Assembly: GCA_026785645.1 (NCBI GenBank)
Contig: JAJAZM010000144.1
Span: 1 to 16,868 of the forward strand
Reading direction: 5' to 3'
Source: Sphingomonas bacterium
GTDB lineage: Bacteria > Pseudomonadota > Alphaproteobacteria > Sphingomonadales > Sphingomonadaceae
Length of the DNA: 16,868 nt
Below the pieces are notes generated by a model. The model did no database searches, was not told where the DNA came from, and was given only the letters and a program-made list of their open reading frames with translations. The translations under genes and the position numbers were made by a program. This document shows, in pieces, positions 1-7,652 of this stretch. Numbering within the stretch: position 1 is the stretch's first letter; each line of letters starts with the position of its first letter.

Positions 1-2
1 CC

Positions 3-791
3 GATGTCTATTCGGCGGGGGTCCCGGGCCACGTGGGCGGCGAGAGCGAGACGGTAATCGGCAACTGGCTCAAACGCTATCCCGCCAAGCGCGACAAGGT
101 AGCGATCGCGACCAAGGTCGGGTTCATGGCCGGGCTCAAGCCTGACACGATCGCGCCTGCCTGCGATGCCTCGCTCCGGCGACTTGGGATCGAGTCGATC
201 GACCTTTATTACCAGCATCAGGACGACCAGAACGTGCCGTTGGCCGACAGCCTCGGCGCGTTCGAGGCGCTTCGCGTCGCCGGCAAGATCCGGTCCACAG
301 GCCTCAGCAATTTCGCCCCCGCCCGGGTCGAGCAAGCACTCGATACCGCGGTCCAGGCCGGGATCGAGCCTGCGGTCGCGGTGCAAGGTTGGTATAATCT
401 GGTTGAGCGCGGCAAATATGAGGGCGACCTGCAGGACGTCGTGACCGGCCGCGGCCTCGCCTTTTTTCCCTATTACAGCCTCGCCAACGGCTTCCTCACC
501 GGCAAATATCGCTCGAAAGACGACCTCGGCAAATCGGTCCGCGGCGGACGAAATATGGACTATATCGACAGCGCCAGGGGCAAGGCGGTGCTCTCCGCGC
601 TCGATGAGGTCGCCGCTGAAACCGGCGTCAGTCTCGCCACCGTCGCCCTCGCCTGGACCAAGCAACAGGGCGGGATCACCGCCCCGATCGCCAGTGCAAC
701 CAGCATGATGCAGCTGCACGAGCTGATCGCGGCCTTGTCGCTCGATCTCAGCCCAGGCCAAATCGAGGCGCTCAACGTGGCCAGCGAATAG
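3..791 (+). CDS. Aldo/keto reductase, 5'-truncated by window edge
   Basis: Probable NAD(P)H-dependent carbonyl oxidoreductase with a TIM-barrel fold, cytosolic. The frame is open from base 3, reading D-V-Y-S-A-G, so the GTG at 33 is internal and the true start lies outside the window. Visible members of the catalytic tetrad are the Tyr of DVYS (about base 9), the Lys of IATKVGF and the His of YYQHQDD; the first Asp should lie just upstream. The segments STGLSNF, PYYSLANGFLTGKY and the C-terminal cofactor-binding stretch (IASATS) are typical of the family. Roughly 50 N-terminal residues are missing compared with the usual 310-330. The substrate cannot be told from the sequence. It converges with the beta-barrel gene to its right. 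Confidence 0.9.
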   Translation, partial: DVYSAGVPGHVGGESETVIGNWLKRYPAKRDKVAIATKVGFMAGLKPDTIAPACDASLRRLGIESIDLYYQHQDDQNVPLADSLGAFEALRVAGKIRSTGLSNFAPARVEQALDTAVQAGIEPAVAVQGWYNLVERGKYEGDLQDVVTGRGLAFFPYYSLANGFLTGKYRSKDDLGKSVRGGRNMDYIDSARGKAVLSALDEVAAETGVSLATVALAWTKQQGGITAPIASATSMMQLHELIAALSLDLSPGQIEALNVASE

Positions 792-811
792 CTTTTCGGT
801 AGAACCTGATT

Positions 812-833
812 GAGCGCATCGGCCGACGCGCTC
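812..833. terminator. Hairpin between convergent genes, possible bidirectional terminator
   Basis: GAGCGC (812-817) pairs with GCGCTC (828-833). After one A-C mismatch, TC pairs with GA, leaving a four-base loop. It lies in the 69-base gap between the convergent aldo/keto reductase and the beta-barrel gene. No T-run follows on either strand, so termination is inferred only from position and symmetry. Confidence 0.35.
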
Positions 834-834
834 T

Positions 835-861
835 GCGCCTCCACTTCAAGTGATCAGGCGC
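835..861 (-). terminator. Hairpin at the 3' end of the beta-barrel gene
   Basis: GCGCCT (835-840) pairs with AGGCGC (856-861), and an inner ACTT/AAGT (843-846, 848-851) can extend the stem. It abuts the stop codon (861-863) of the minus-strand gene and sits next to the hairpin at 812-833. There is no T-run, so it is a weak terminator candidate. Confidence 0.3.
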
Positions 862-2330
862 TAGAGCTTCATCGCGAACGACACGAGCAGGCCTTCGCCG
901 GCATATCCTTCGGTCCAGCGGTCGATCAGTTGCTGGTAGGCGCTGACTTCGGTGGTGGAGCGATCGAGCTGCTTTCGATAGTCGATCTTGAGCTTGAGGT
1001 CGGATCGATCGAACCGCTTGCGCAGATAGTCGGTGAGGTCGAGCGACGCGCTGATCTGCTGGCCGCGCTGGGCGGTAAGGAAACTGTCATCCTCGGCCGC
1101 CATCCGTCCGCGATCATCGCTCAGCTGGACCATCAGCCGCGGGCCGTTCGCAACTTCATAGGCAATCGATCCGCCAATCGCGACGGTGCGATCCGCAAGC
1201 CCATTGCCGCGAGACGATGAACTTTGCGAGATCATCGCATCGACCCCGAACCGCCAGGCGCCCGTGCGGACCATGTGCGACAGTTGGACGACTTGCTCCT
1301 CGCGGCGGCCGAGCGACGCGGTCGCGCCAACCCGCCGCTCGCGCCAATAGCCGAAGCCGGTTTCGCCGATCGGTGTTTCCCAGCTTCCATACAACTCGAC
1401 GCCGTTGCGGGCGAAGCGCTCGATGGTGCCGCCAACAATCGACTCGCTGTTCCCGCCGCGCCAACCGATTAACAGATATTTGGGGAGCAGGGCGGCGGGG
1501 AGGCGATCGTCCATCGCCAGAGCCGGGGCAATCGTTGCAAGGTCAAACTCGAGCGTGGCACTGCGGCTGTCGGTGCGGCTGGAGAGCAGGGTCGAGTTGA
1601 GGCTTCCGCTGCCCGACTTGAGGCTAAGCGATACGCCGTTGCGACTGACCCCGAGGCGCGTGCTCGCGAACGCGCCGAAGCTGCTCCGGTAATCGTCATG
1701 CGCGGCAGTTAACCGCGTGCGTTGCCAGTTGAGCGCCGACGACAGTGCCAGCCTCTTGCCCGGAAGCGCGAACGGTGCGCCTTCGCCAAAGGCCTGGCCG
1801 ATGTAGAAATTGTCGCTGACGTCGGACATCTCGCCCGCGACCGACCAGCCCAGCGCCGGGCGGTCGATCAATTTGAGATCGAGGCGGATCCTGCGCGCGC
1901 TGCCATCGCGGACCTCGGCGCGAGGGGCCGAGTGGTCGGTGAAGTCACTCCAGGCGAATTGCGTGGTCAGCGTCACCCGGTCGTCGAGCAGCCGCGCTTT
2001 CAATCCGCTGATCATCACGCGATTGGCTTGGCCGATCCGCCGACCATCACTCGCGATCAGTCGCTCGGGGGTGAAGGCGTTGCTCACTTGGTCCGAGAGG
2101 GTCGCGCTGGTTTCGAACGTCCCGAGCGGCGTTACGTGCGATGCGCGAAAACCCAGGCTCGTGCCAAATTCGTCCGTCACGCAGCGGGCGCCGTCAGTTT
2201 CGACAAGCGGAGCCGATTCGCAGGGCTGAGATTGCGCGGCCGGTCTGACGTCGGCGGCGATCGCGCTGCCAGCGCCAAGCGTAACCGTGGCGATCCCGGC
2301 CAGCGTCCAGCAGCGGGTCAAGTGCGCCAC
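861..2330 (-). CDS. Exported protein of unknown function, probable outer-membrane beta-barrel
   Basis: 489 residues with a GTG start. I do not recognise a named family. Residues 1-25 form a signal peptide (hydrophobic core, cleavage near A-I-A|A). The rest consists of alternating polar/hydrophobic stretches separated by short charged or glycine-rich turns, with many aromatic residues at strand ends, and it closes with a strand-like LLVSFAMKL. This pattern suggests a transmembrane beta-barrel of perhaps a dozen or more strands in the outer membrane. No plug, TonB box or enzymatic motif is visible. It starts 8 bases after the stop of the small cysteine protein upstream, so the two are probably co-transcribed. 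There is no clear Shine-Dalgarno, so translation may be coupled. It could instead be a secreted beta-rich protein. Confidence 0.7.
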   Translation of the reverse strand: MAHLTRCWTLAGIATVTLGAGSAIAADVRPAAQSQPCESAPLVETDGARCVTDEFGTSLGFRASHVTPLGTFETSATLSDQVSNAFTPERLIASDGRRIGQANRVMISGLKARLLDDRVTLTTQFAWSDFTDHSAPRAEVRDGSARRIRLDLKLIDRPALGWSVAGEMSDVSDNFYIGQAFGEGAPFALPGKRLALSSALNWQRTRLTAAHDDYRSSFGAFASTRLGVSRNGVSLSLKSGSGSLNSTLLSSRTDSRSATLEFDLATIAPALAMDDRLPAALLPKYLLIGWRGGNSESIVGGTIERFARNGVELYGSWETPIGETGFGYWRERRVGATASLGRREEQVVQLSHMVRTGAWRFGVDAMISQSSSSRGNGLADRTVAIGGSIAYEVANGPRLMVQLSDDRGRMAAEDDSFLTAQRGQQISASLDLTDYLRKRFDRSDLKLKIDYRKQLDRSTTEVSAYQQLIDRWTEGYAGEGLLVSFAMKL

Positions 2331-2338
2331 TGCGGAAA

Positions 2339-2707
2339 TCAGAAGGGGTTACGAATTCGGCAGGTCAGGGTGGCATTGCCGCCGGAGCTGGCGAGCATCC
2401 TCGAATCGGTGGTCGATCCAAGAAATGTGTTGCAGCGGAAACCCCTCGCGCGAGTCGTGGTCTTGGGCTCCAGGCCCGCTGGAATGTTGAAGTGGCAGCT
2501 CAGCGAGTTCGAGCCATTGCCCTTGATCACCACCGAACTCTCGGTGGTGAAAATGATTGCGCCGAAGCCGCCGGATGCGGTCGGTACAAAGCCGCCGCAG
2601 CCAAGGTCCTTGGTCACGGTCGCGCCGTTCGACTGCGCCGTAGCCGACTGGGGCGTAAGGGTCAGCGTCAGTGCCAACGCCACGGCAATAGGGAATGTTA
2701 CCCGCAT
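2339..2707 (-). CDS. Small secreted four-cysteine protein, unknown function
   Basis: 122 residues. I chose the ATG at 2707 because GGAGG stands 5 bases before it; an upstream in-frame TTG (2719) overlaps that site and is less likely. Residues 1-24 are a classic signal peptide with cleavage near A-T-A|Q. The mature part is about 98 residues with four cysteines (37, 71, 92, 116) that could form two disulfides in the periplasm, and it is rich in Ser, Thr and Gly, suggesting a small beta-sandwich. No catalytic motif is seen. It is the first gene of a two-gene unit with the probable beta-barrel protein, 8 bases apart, so it may be a partner or cargo of that protein (inference). The family is not recognised. 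Confidence 0.75.
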   Translation of the reverse strand: MRVTFPIAVALALTLTLTPQSATAQSNGATVTKDLGCGGFVPTASGGFGAIIFTTESSVVIKGNGSNSLSCHFNIPAGLEPKTTTRARGFRCNTFLGSTTDSRMLASSGGNATLTCRIRNPF

Positions 2708-2765
2708 CGCATCCTCCAATGTAAAGAGATCGGCTGCGGAATACCCCCCGCGCGATCAATGTGGT

Positions 2766-2794
2766 TAATTATCCATTTAATTGATTTGACTCAA
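2766..2794 (-). promoter_or_regulatory. Sigma70-type promoter for the secreted protein/beta-barrel unit
   Basis: On the minus strand, TTGAGT (2789-2794) and TAATTA (2766-2771) are separated by exactly 17 bases. They lie in a strikingly AT-rich island (about 2762-2816) within otherwise GC-rich DNA. The predicted transcription start near 2759 gives a leader of about 50 bases before the GGAGG and ATG at 2707. The rest of the 2708-2841 gap holds nothing else I can name. Confidence 0.55.
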
Positions 2795-2841
2795 CTAAAT
2801 ATTTTGGTCTCATTTTGGGGCATTCCGACGAGACGCGAAAA

Positions 2842-4161
2842 TCAGCCCCTTTTGAGGACATCCAGCGCCAAGGCTGTCATCGCCTCGGTCGCAGTGGCAA
2901 TCACCGCGTCAGCGTCGGGCGCCCAGTAGGGGCTGTGCAGCGAAGGCAATTTGGCCTGGTTGCCGCCAGCCGCCGCCCAGGTTGCGGCCGGGGTGCCGCC
3001 GACCCAGAAGATGAGGCTCTGAATTTTGTTGTCAGCCAGCCAGAAGCGGCTGAAATCCTCGCCCCCCATCACTGCCGGGGTCTTGATCGCCCGGCTCGCC
3101 CCGAAGCGCTCGGTGAACAGCGTCAGCGCGCGGTCGGACAGTGGCTGGGTGTTATACGTCGCGGGCGTATATTCTGCCTCGCGGATTGTCACCACCGGCA
3201 TCTTGTTGTCGGGCATGCCGGCGGCGATCGCTTCGCCGCGCACGATCCGCTTGATCCCGTCGAGCAGCATCTTGCGCACTTCGGGGGAATAACTGCGCAC
3301 CGTCAGCTGCAGCTTGGCCTCATCCGAAATGATGTTGTGCTTGGCCCCGGCCTGGAAGCTTCCGACCGTCACCACCGCCGGGTCCGCCGGATTATTTTCG
3401 CGGCTGACCAACGTCTGCAGCGTGGTCACGATCCGGCTGGCGAGTACGATCGGGTCCTTGGTGGTCTGCGGATAAGCGCCATGCCCGCCAACGCCCTTTA
3501 CGCTGATATCGACGCTGTCGACGTTGGCCAGCGCATAGCCCGGGGTGACCCCGATCACTCCCGCCGGGATCGCTGCGGCATCGTGAAATGCGATCACCGT
3601 CGATGGCTTGGGGAAGCGCGAATAGAGGCCGTCGTCGAGCATCGCCTTCGCGCCCTCGCCGGTTTCTTCGCCGGGCTGGGCGATCATGACCAGCGTCCCC
3701 GACCATTCGGCCTTGCGTGCGACCATCTGACGCGCAGTGCCGATCCAGCTGGTGACGTGGGTGTCGTGGCCACAGCCGTGCATCACCCCAGTCTCGACCC
3801 CTGACCGGGCGACCGCTCGAACCTTGGACGCATACGCCAGCCCGGTCTGCTCGACGATCGGCAGGCCATCCATGTCGGCACGGATCATCAGCGTCGGTCC
3901 GGGGCCATTTTTGAGCACCGCGACGACTCCGGTCTTGCCGACCTTTTCGGTGACGGTGAAGCCAAGCTTGCGTGCTTCTGCGGCCAGTTTCGCTGGGGTC
4001 CGCACTTCCTGCATACTGAGTTCGGGGTTGGCATGGAAATCGCGATACAGCGTCATCAGCGACGACATGTCGGCCTTGACCGCCTCGCCGATGGTGACCG
4101 CCGAAGCGGGCGCGGAGATCACCGTAGCGGCGGTCGCGGCAATCATCAGGCGATACTTCAT
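2842..4161 (-). CDS. Periplasmic M20D-type amidohydrolase
   Basis: 439 residues. Metal-dependent hydrolase of the M20 peptidase clan (hippurate / indoleacetyl-amino-acid hydrolase-like), expected to cleave N-acyl amino acids or related amides. A signal peptide (1-21, A-S-A|V) places it in the periplasm. Di-metal ligands are visible: Cys130 and His132 in HGCGHD, Glu165/166 in QPGEE, His193, and His409 near the C-terminus. The central dimerisation domain (about 212-330, including GVGGHGAYPQ) splits the catalytic domain, and MGGEDFSRF (365-373) is also typical. Its Shine-Dalgarno (GAGGG) overlaps the stop codon of the upstream lipoprotein gene, 10 bases before the ATG, so it is the third gene of that operon. 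The natural substrate is unknown. Confidence 0.9.
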   Translation of the reverse strand: MKYRLMIAATAATVISAPASAVTIGEAVKADMSSLMTLYRDFHANPELSMQEVRTPAKLAAEARKLGFTVTEKVGKTGVVAVLKNGPGPTLMIRADMDGLPIVEQTGLAYASKVRAVARSGVETGVMHGCGHDTHVTSWIGTARQMVARKAEWSGTLVMIAQPGEETGEGAKAMLDDGLYSRFPKPSTVIAFHDAAAIPAGVIGVTPGYALANVDSVDISVKGVGGHGAYPQTTKDPIVLASRIVTTLQTLVSRENNPADPAVVTVGSFQAGAKHNIISDEAKLQLTVRSYSPEVRKMLLDGIKRIVRGEAIAAGMPDNKMPVVTIREAEYTPATYNTQPLSDRALTLFTERFGASRAIKTPAVMGGEDFSRFWLADNKIQSLIFWVGGTPAATWAAAGGNQAKLPSLHSPYWAPDADAVIATATEAMTALALDVLKRG

Positions 4162-4171
4162 GGCGGGGCCC

Positions 4172-4795
4172 TCAATTGGTTGGAATGAGCTCGATCACGT
4201 CAAGCGTGGATTCGAAGGCCGGCCGCGGCAACACCATGCGCCAGCGCGCCGCGCCGATCCGCTCGACAAAGCCGGCGATATCGCGGTCGGGATCGCGGCC
4301 ATATTGCATCGCGCGTGTCTCGTCGCCCAGCACCAACGTGCCGAGGAATATCTGGCGCATCGGATCGCCGGGAAAGATCACCCCGACCGGGCGTTGCGAC
4401 CCGCTCATCTTGGCGAAGCCCTGAAGCTGTCTTTCCTGGCGGATGCGGCAGTTGAACGCAGGATACGATACATAATCGAGCAGCCCCCTCTGCTTGGCGC
4501 CAAGCTTGATCACCCGGCAGCGATAATCGCCGTTCGGGATCCGCACCCCGCCGATCGCGGCATCGGGATCGAGCAAATCGCCTTCGGCCGCGATCGCCGC
4601 GCCATGGCCTGCTGCACGCGCCTTGGCCAACGCCTCGACGAAGGCGCTTCGCCAGTCGCGTAGCCGCTGGCGGTCGGCCCCGGTGGCGGCGATGCGCCAT
4701 TCATTGGTCGGGCTGTCGATGATCTCGCGCGGGCCGGTCAGCAGGTTGCACCCGGTGAGGGCAAGGAGCGCGGCGGCGGCGAGGAAGCGAGTCAT
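4172..4795 (-). CDS. DUF4893-type lipoprotein, unknown function
   Basis: 207 residues from the ATG at 4795; a TTG three codons upstream is less likely. The start MTRFLAAAALLALTGC is a lipoprotein signal with lipobox L-T-G-C and Cys16 as lipidation site. The body contains W-R-x-A-x(5)-L near the N-terminus, an EGDLLDPDAAIG stretch, a GDYRCRV-IKLG core and GSQRPVGVIFPGD followed by FLGTLVLGDE. By memory this matches DUF4893 proteins of sphingomonads, for which no function is established. It lies 10 bases after bdhA and 10 bases before the M20 hydrolase gene, apparently in one transcript. Two cysteines (in YRCRV and FNCRI) could form a disulfide. Confidence 0.75.
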   Translation of the reverse strand: MTRFLAAAALLALTGCNLLTGPREIIDSPTNEWRIAATGADRQRLRDWRSAFVEALAKARAAGHGAAIAAEGDLLDPDAAIGGVRIPNGDYRCRVIKLGAKQRGLLDYVSYPAFNCRIRQERQLQGFAKMSGSQRPVGVIFPGDPMRQIFLGTLVLGDETRAMQYGRDPDRDIAGFVERIGAARWRMVLPRPAFESTLDVIELIPTN

Positions 4796-4805
4796 TGCGG
4801 ACAAC

Positions 4806-5591
4806 CTATTGCGCGGTCCACCCGCCGTCCATCGACAAGTTGGCGCCGGTGATCGAGCCCGCGCTTTCGCCCGACAGATAGAGCGCCAGCCCGGCGACTT
4901 CCTCGGGGGTGACGAACCGCTTGGTCGGCTGCGCAGCGAGCAATACGTCGTTGATCACTTCGTCGCGGCTCAGCCCCCGGGCCTTCATCGTATCGGGGAT
5001 CTGATTCTCGACCAGGGTCGTCCAGACATAGCCGGGCGAAATGCAGTTGACGGTGATCCCATCCTGCGCGGTTTCCAGCGCGACGGTCTTGGTGAAACCG
5101 GCGACTCCATGCTTGGCGGCAACATAAGCGCACTTGTTGGGGCTCGCGACCAGGCTGTGGGCCGAAGCGGTGTTGATGATCCGCCCCCAACCCTTGGCCC
5201 GCATCGCAGGGAGCGCGAAGCGCGTGGTGTGGAACACGGCAGTCAAATTGATGCGGATGATGTCATCCCATTTCTCGGGCGGCAAATCGGTCACCGGCGC
5301 GACGAACTGGATCCCGGCGTTGTTGATCAGGATGTCGGGCGATCCGATTTCGGAGGTGCAGCGCGCGATCATCTTGTCGATCTGGTCGACCTTGCCCAGA
5401 TCGGCGCCGTCGTGAAGCGCAGGCGCGCCCGACGCTTTGGTCAATTCGTCGACGATCGACTTGATGTCGTCCTTGTCGCCGAAGCCGTTGATCATCGTGG
5501 CCGCGCCCTCGGCGGCGAAGGCGCGGGCGATGGCGAGGCCGATCCCCGAGGTCGATCCGGTAATCAGGACACGCTTTGCGTCGAACAACAT
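4806..5591 (-). CDS. bdhA: D-3-hydroxybutyrate dehydrogenase
   Basis: 261 residues, a classical short-chain dehydrogenase that interconverts D-3-hydroxybutyrate and acetoacetate with NAD, in ketone-body or polyhydroxybutyrate catabolism. The ATG at 5591 follows GGAGGG; an upstream in-frame extension has no such site and no homology. Visible are TGSTSGIG (11-18), NNAGIQ (90-95), catalytic Ser143, Tyr156 and Lys160, and the hydroxybutyrate pocket residues Gln95, His145, Lys153 and Gln197. These match by position, shifted by one, the residues I recall for Pseudomonas enzymes. The C-terminus DGGWTAQ is characteristic. It is the first gene of an operon with the DUF4893 lipoprotein and the M20 hydrolase, and diverges from ypfJ across 106 bases in which I see no convincing promoter. 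Confidence 0.9.
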   Translation of the reverse strand: MLFDAKRVLITGSTSGIGLAIARAFAAEGAATMINGFGDKDDIKSIVDELTKASGAPALHDGADLGKVDQIDKMIARCTSEIGSPDILINNAGIQFVAPVTDLPPEKWDDIIRINLTAVFHTTRFALPAMRAKGWGRIINTASAHSLVASPNKCAYVAAKHGVAGFTKTVALETAQDGITVNCISPGYVWTTLVENQIPDTMKARGLSRDEVINDVLLAAQPTKRFVTPEEVAGLALYLSGESAGSITGANLSMDGGWTAQ

Positions 5592-5697
5592 TCTTGATCC
5601 CTCCAAATGGTCGGCGCCGTGTCGCGCTAGCGAGATGGATTTGCAACCGTTACGCTGGCTCAAGCATTGGGGCTGGAAGAACCAGGGAGAGACGAAC

Positions 5698-6549
5698 ATG
5701 CGGCTGGGCGATGCACCTGAAAGCGGGAATTTCGAGGATCGGACCGGTCAGAGCGGCGGCGGTGGCGGCGGCATCGGTGGCGGGCTGATCGGGCTGCTTC
5801 TGCCAATTGTCGCATCACGCTTCGGGATCATCGGTGTGCTCGCGCTTGGGCTCGGCTATTGTGCGCTGACCTCGCTTGGCAGCGGGGGCGGAGGGATTAC
5901 CGGCGGCGCTCCGACCACGCCCGGCGAATCGCGGCTGACGCCCGAGCAGGGCCAGGTCCTCAAGGGCGTACTTGGTTCGACAGAACAGGTGTGGGGGCAG
6001 ATTTTCAAGCAGTCGGGGTCACAGTATAAGCCGACGCGGCTTGTCGCCTACAGCAACCAGAACCAGTCGGGCTGCGGCGCGGCGCAGGCGGCGATGGGGC
6101 CATTCTACTGCCCGACCGACCAGAGCATCTATATCGATCCGCAATTCTTCAGCGAATTGTCGCGCCGTTTCCAGGCCCCGGGTGATTTCGCGCAGGCCTA
6201 CGTCGTCGCGCACGAAGTTGGTCATCACGTCCAGAATCTCGAAGGCACGCTCGACCGTGCGCAATCGTCGCAGGCGCGATCGGGCACGGCGGCCGGCAAT
6301 GCGGTCCAGGTCGGCGTCGAGCTACAGGCCGATTGCTATGCCGGCGTGTGGGCCAAGCGCTCGGGCCTGCTCGAAGCGGGCGATATCGAGGAAGGCATGC
6401 GCGCTGCCGAAGCGATTGGCGACGACATGCTGACTAAGGGCCGCGTGTCGCCCGACAATTTCACCCACGGAACCTCGGCCCAGCGCCGCGAAGCGCTTAA
6501 CCGCGGGCTGTCGAGCGGTGACCCGGCGCAGTGCAACTACGCGCGCTAA
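5698..6549 (+). CDS. ypfJ: Membrane-anchored neutral zinc metallopeptidase, YpfJ family
   Basis: 283 residues from the ATG at 5698, preceded by AGGGAGAG; an in-frame extension upstream runs through the divergent gene and is rejected. The N-terminus is a soluble Gly-rich tail (18-30), then one transmembrane segment (about 30-58), a second Gly-rich linker, and a periplasmic or exposed peptidase domain (about 78-283). The zinc motif HEVGHH is at 172-177 and the likely third ligand Glu209 lies in ELQADCYAG. YCPTDQSIYID (137-147) is also typical of this zincin family. Cys126 and Cys138 may pair. The physiological substrate is not established for the family. The stop codon is 3 bases from the stop of the convergent oxidoreductase. 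Confidence 0.88.
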   Translation: MRLGDAPESGNFEDRTGQSGGGGGGIGGGLIGLLLPIVASRFGIIGVLALGLGYCALTSLGSGGGGITGGAPTTPGESRLTPEQGQVLKGVLGSTEQVWGQIFKQSGSQYKPTRLVAYSNQNQSGCGAAQAAMGPFYCPTDQSIYIDPQFFSELSRRFQAPGDFAQAYVVAHEVGHHVQNLEGTLDRAQSSQARSGTAAGNAVQVGVELQADCYAGVWAKRSGLLEAGDIEEGMRAAEAIGDDMLTKGRVSPDNFTHGTSAQRREALNRGLSSGDPAQCNYAR

Positions 6550-6552
6550 CCC

Positions 6553-7542
6553 TTACAGGCGAACCAGCATCTTGCCGGTGTTGGCGCCGGTGAACAGCCC
6601 GAGGAAGGCATCGAGCGTCTGGTCGAGGCCCTCGACCACCGTGTCGCGTGACTTGAGCTGGCCCGCCGCCATCATCGCACCCATGTCGCGATAGAAATCG
6701 CCGAGCGAGCCGAGATAATCGGTGTAGATGAAGCCCTGCAGCCGGATCCGCATGGCGATGATCCGCATGAAATAGCGTAACGACGTCGGCTCGCCGCTGT
6801 TGTAACCGTCGATCATCCCGCACATTGCGAACCGCGCATCCTTGCGCGCGACGGCCAGCGCGGCGTCGAGATGGTCGCCGCCGACATTGTCGAAATAGAC
6901 GTCGATCCCCTTTGGAGCGGCGGCCAACAGCGACTTGATTACCGGCCCCGCCTTGTAATCGATCACTTCATCGGCACCGAGCGACTTGACGAATTCGCAT
7001 TTGTCCGCGCCGCCGGCCGATCCGATCACGGTCATCCCCTTGGCCTTGGCGATCTGGACCACCGCCGATCCGACCGCGCCCGCCGCGGCCGAGACGAACA
7101 CGATGTCGCCAGCCTTGGCCTCCGCCGCTTCGAGCAACCCGAAATAAGCGGTGCCACCCGTCAGCCCAAGATTGCCGAGAAACGCCTGCGGCTCGACCCC
7201 GGGCATCGACGGGAGTTTGTTGAGGCTTGCGGCGGGTACTATTGCTTCGTCGCGCCACCCGGCCATGTGCATCACCGTGTCACCGGGCGAGAAACCAGGG
7301 TCGCGGCTCTCGACCACTTCGCCGACCGCGCCACCTTCCATCGGCTGGCCGATCTGGAACGGCGGGACATAGCTTTTCACGTCGTTCATCCGCCCCCGCA
7401 TATAGGGATCGACCGACAGCCAGCGATTGCGGACATGGACCATTCCCTCGCCCAATTCCGGAAGCGCGACCTCGGCCAGAGCGGCATTGTCCGTGGTCGG
7501 CATACCCTGGGGGCGGCTCGTCAATTGCCATGCACGCGCCAT
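6553..7542 (-). CDS. Zinc-independent NADP-dependent oxidoreductase (MDR, curcumin/LTB4 reductase type)
   Basis: 329 residues. Medium-chain reductase of the group that reduces alpha,beta-unsaturated carbonyls (leukotriene B4 dehydrogenase / curcumin reductase-like), cytosolic. The N-terminal GroES-like half includes LSVDPYMRGRM (42-52) and lacks the zinc ligands of alcohol dehydrogenases. The Rossmann half carries AAAGAVGS (152-159) and GADEVIDY. FDNVGG and the QGFIYTDY stretch are also typical. The ATG at 7542 has AGGAG 7 bases upstream. The gene is separated from the next minus-strand gene by that gene's terminator (7595-7628), so it is probably transcribed alone. The substrate is unknown. 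Confidence 0.88.
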   Translation of the reverse strand: MARAWQLTSRPQGMPTTDNAALAEVALPELGEGMVHVRNRWLSVDPYMRGRMNDVKSYVPPFQIGQPMEGGAVGEVVESRDPGFSPGDTVMHMAGWRDEAIVPAASLNKLPSMPGVEPQAFLGNLGLTGGTAYFGLLEAAEAKAGDIVFVSAAAGAVGSAVVQIAKAKGMTVIGSAGGADKCEFVKSLGADEVIDYKAGPVIKSLLAAAPKGIDVYFDNVGGDHLDAALAVARKDARFAMCGMIDGYNSGEPTSLRYFMRIIAMRIRLQGFIYTDYLGSLGDFYRDMGAMMAAGQLKSRDTVVEGLDQTLDAFLGLFTGANTGKMLVRL

Positions 7543-7594
7543 CTCGTCTCTCCTATATTGGTTTCAAAACCGCACTAAACTGGTTCGACCCAAC

Positions 7595-7628
7595 AAAAAA
7601 GGCCCGACCGCATCGCTGCGGCCGGGCC
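7595..7628 (-). terminator. Intrinsic terminator of the DUF2171 gene
   Basis: A 12-bp stem with one mismatch (GGCCCG.CCGCA, 7601-7612, with its complement 7617-7628) closes a TCGC loop. Reading the minus strand, it is followed directly by six T (complement of 7595-7600). It lies 25 bases past the stop at 7653 and just before the oxidoreductase gene. Confidence 0.88.
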
Positions 7629-7652
7629 GATGGTGATCGTCTGGTGAGCCGA

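Noticed and set aside
1722..2768. 348-codon plus-strand open frame
   Set aside because: It runs antisense to the beta-barrel and secreted-protein genes, has no recognisable motif or ribosome-binding site, and shows the Arg/Ala/Asp/Gly-rich make-up of frames opposite GC-rich genes.
2815..3804. 329-codon plus-strand open frame
   Set aside because: Antisense to the M20 hydrolase, which has all its metal ligands and a signal peptide; the frame looks like a compositional by-product.
4623..5597. 324-codon plus-strand open frame
   Set aside because: Antisense to bdhA, whose active-site and substrate residues are all present; no independent support.
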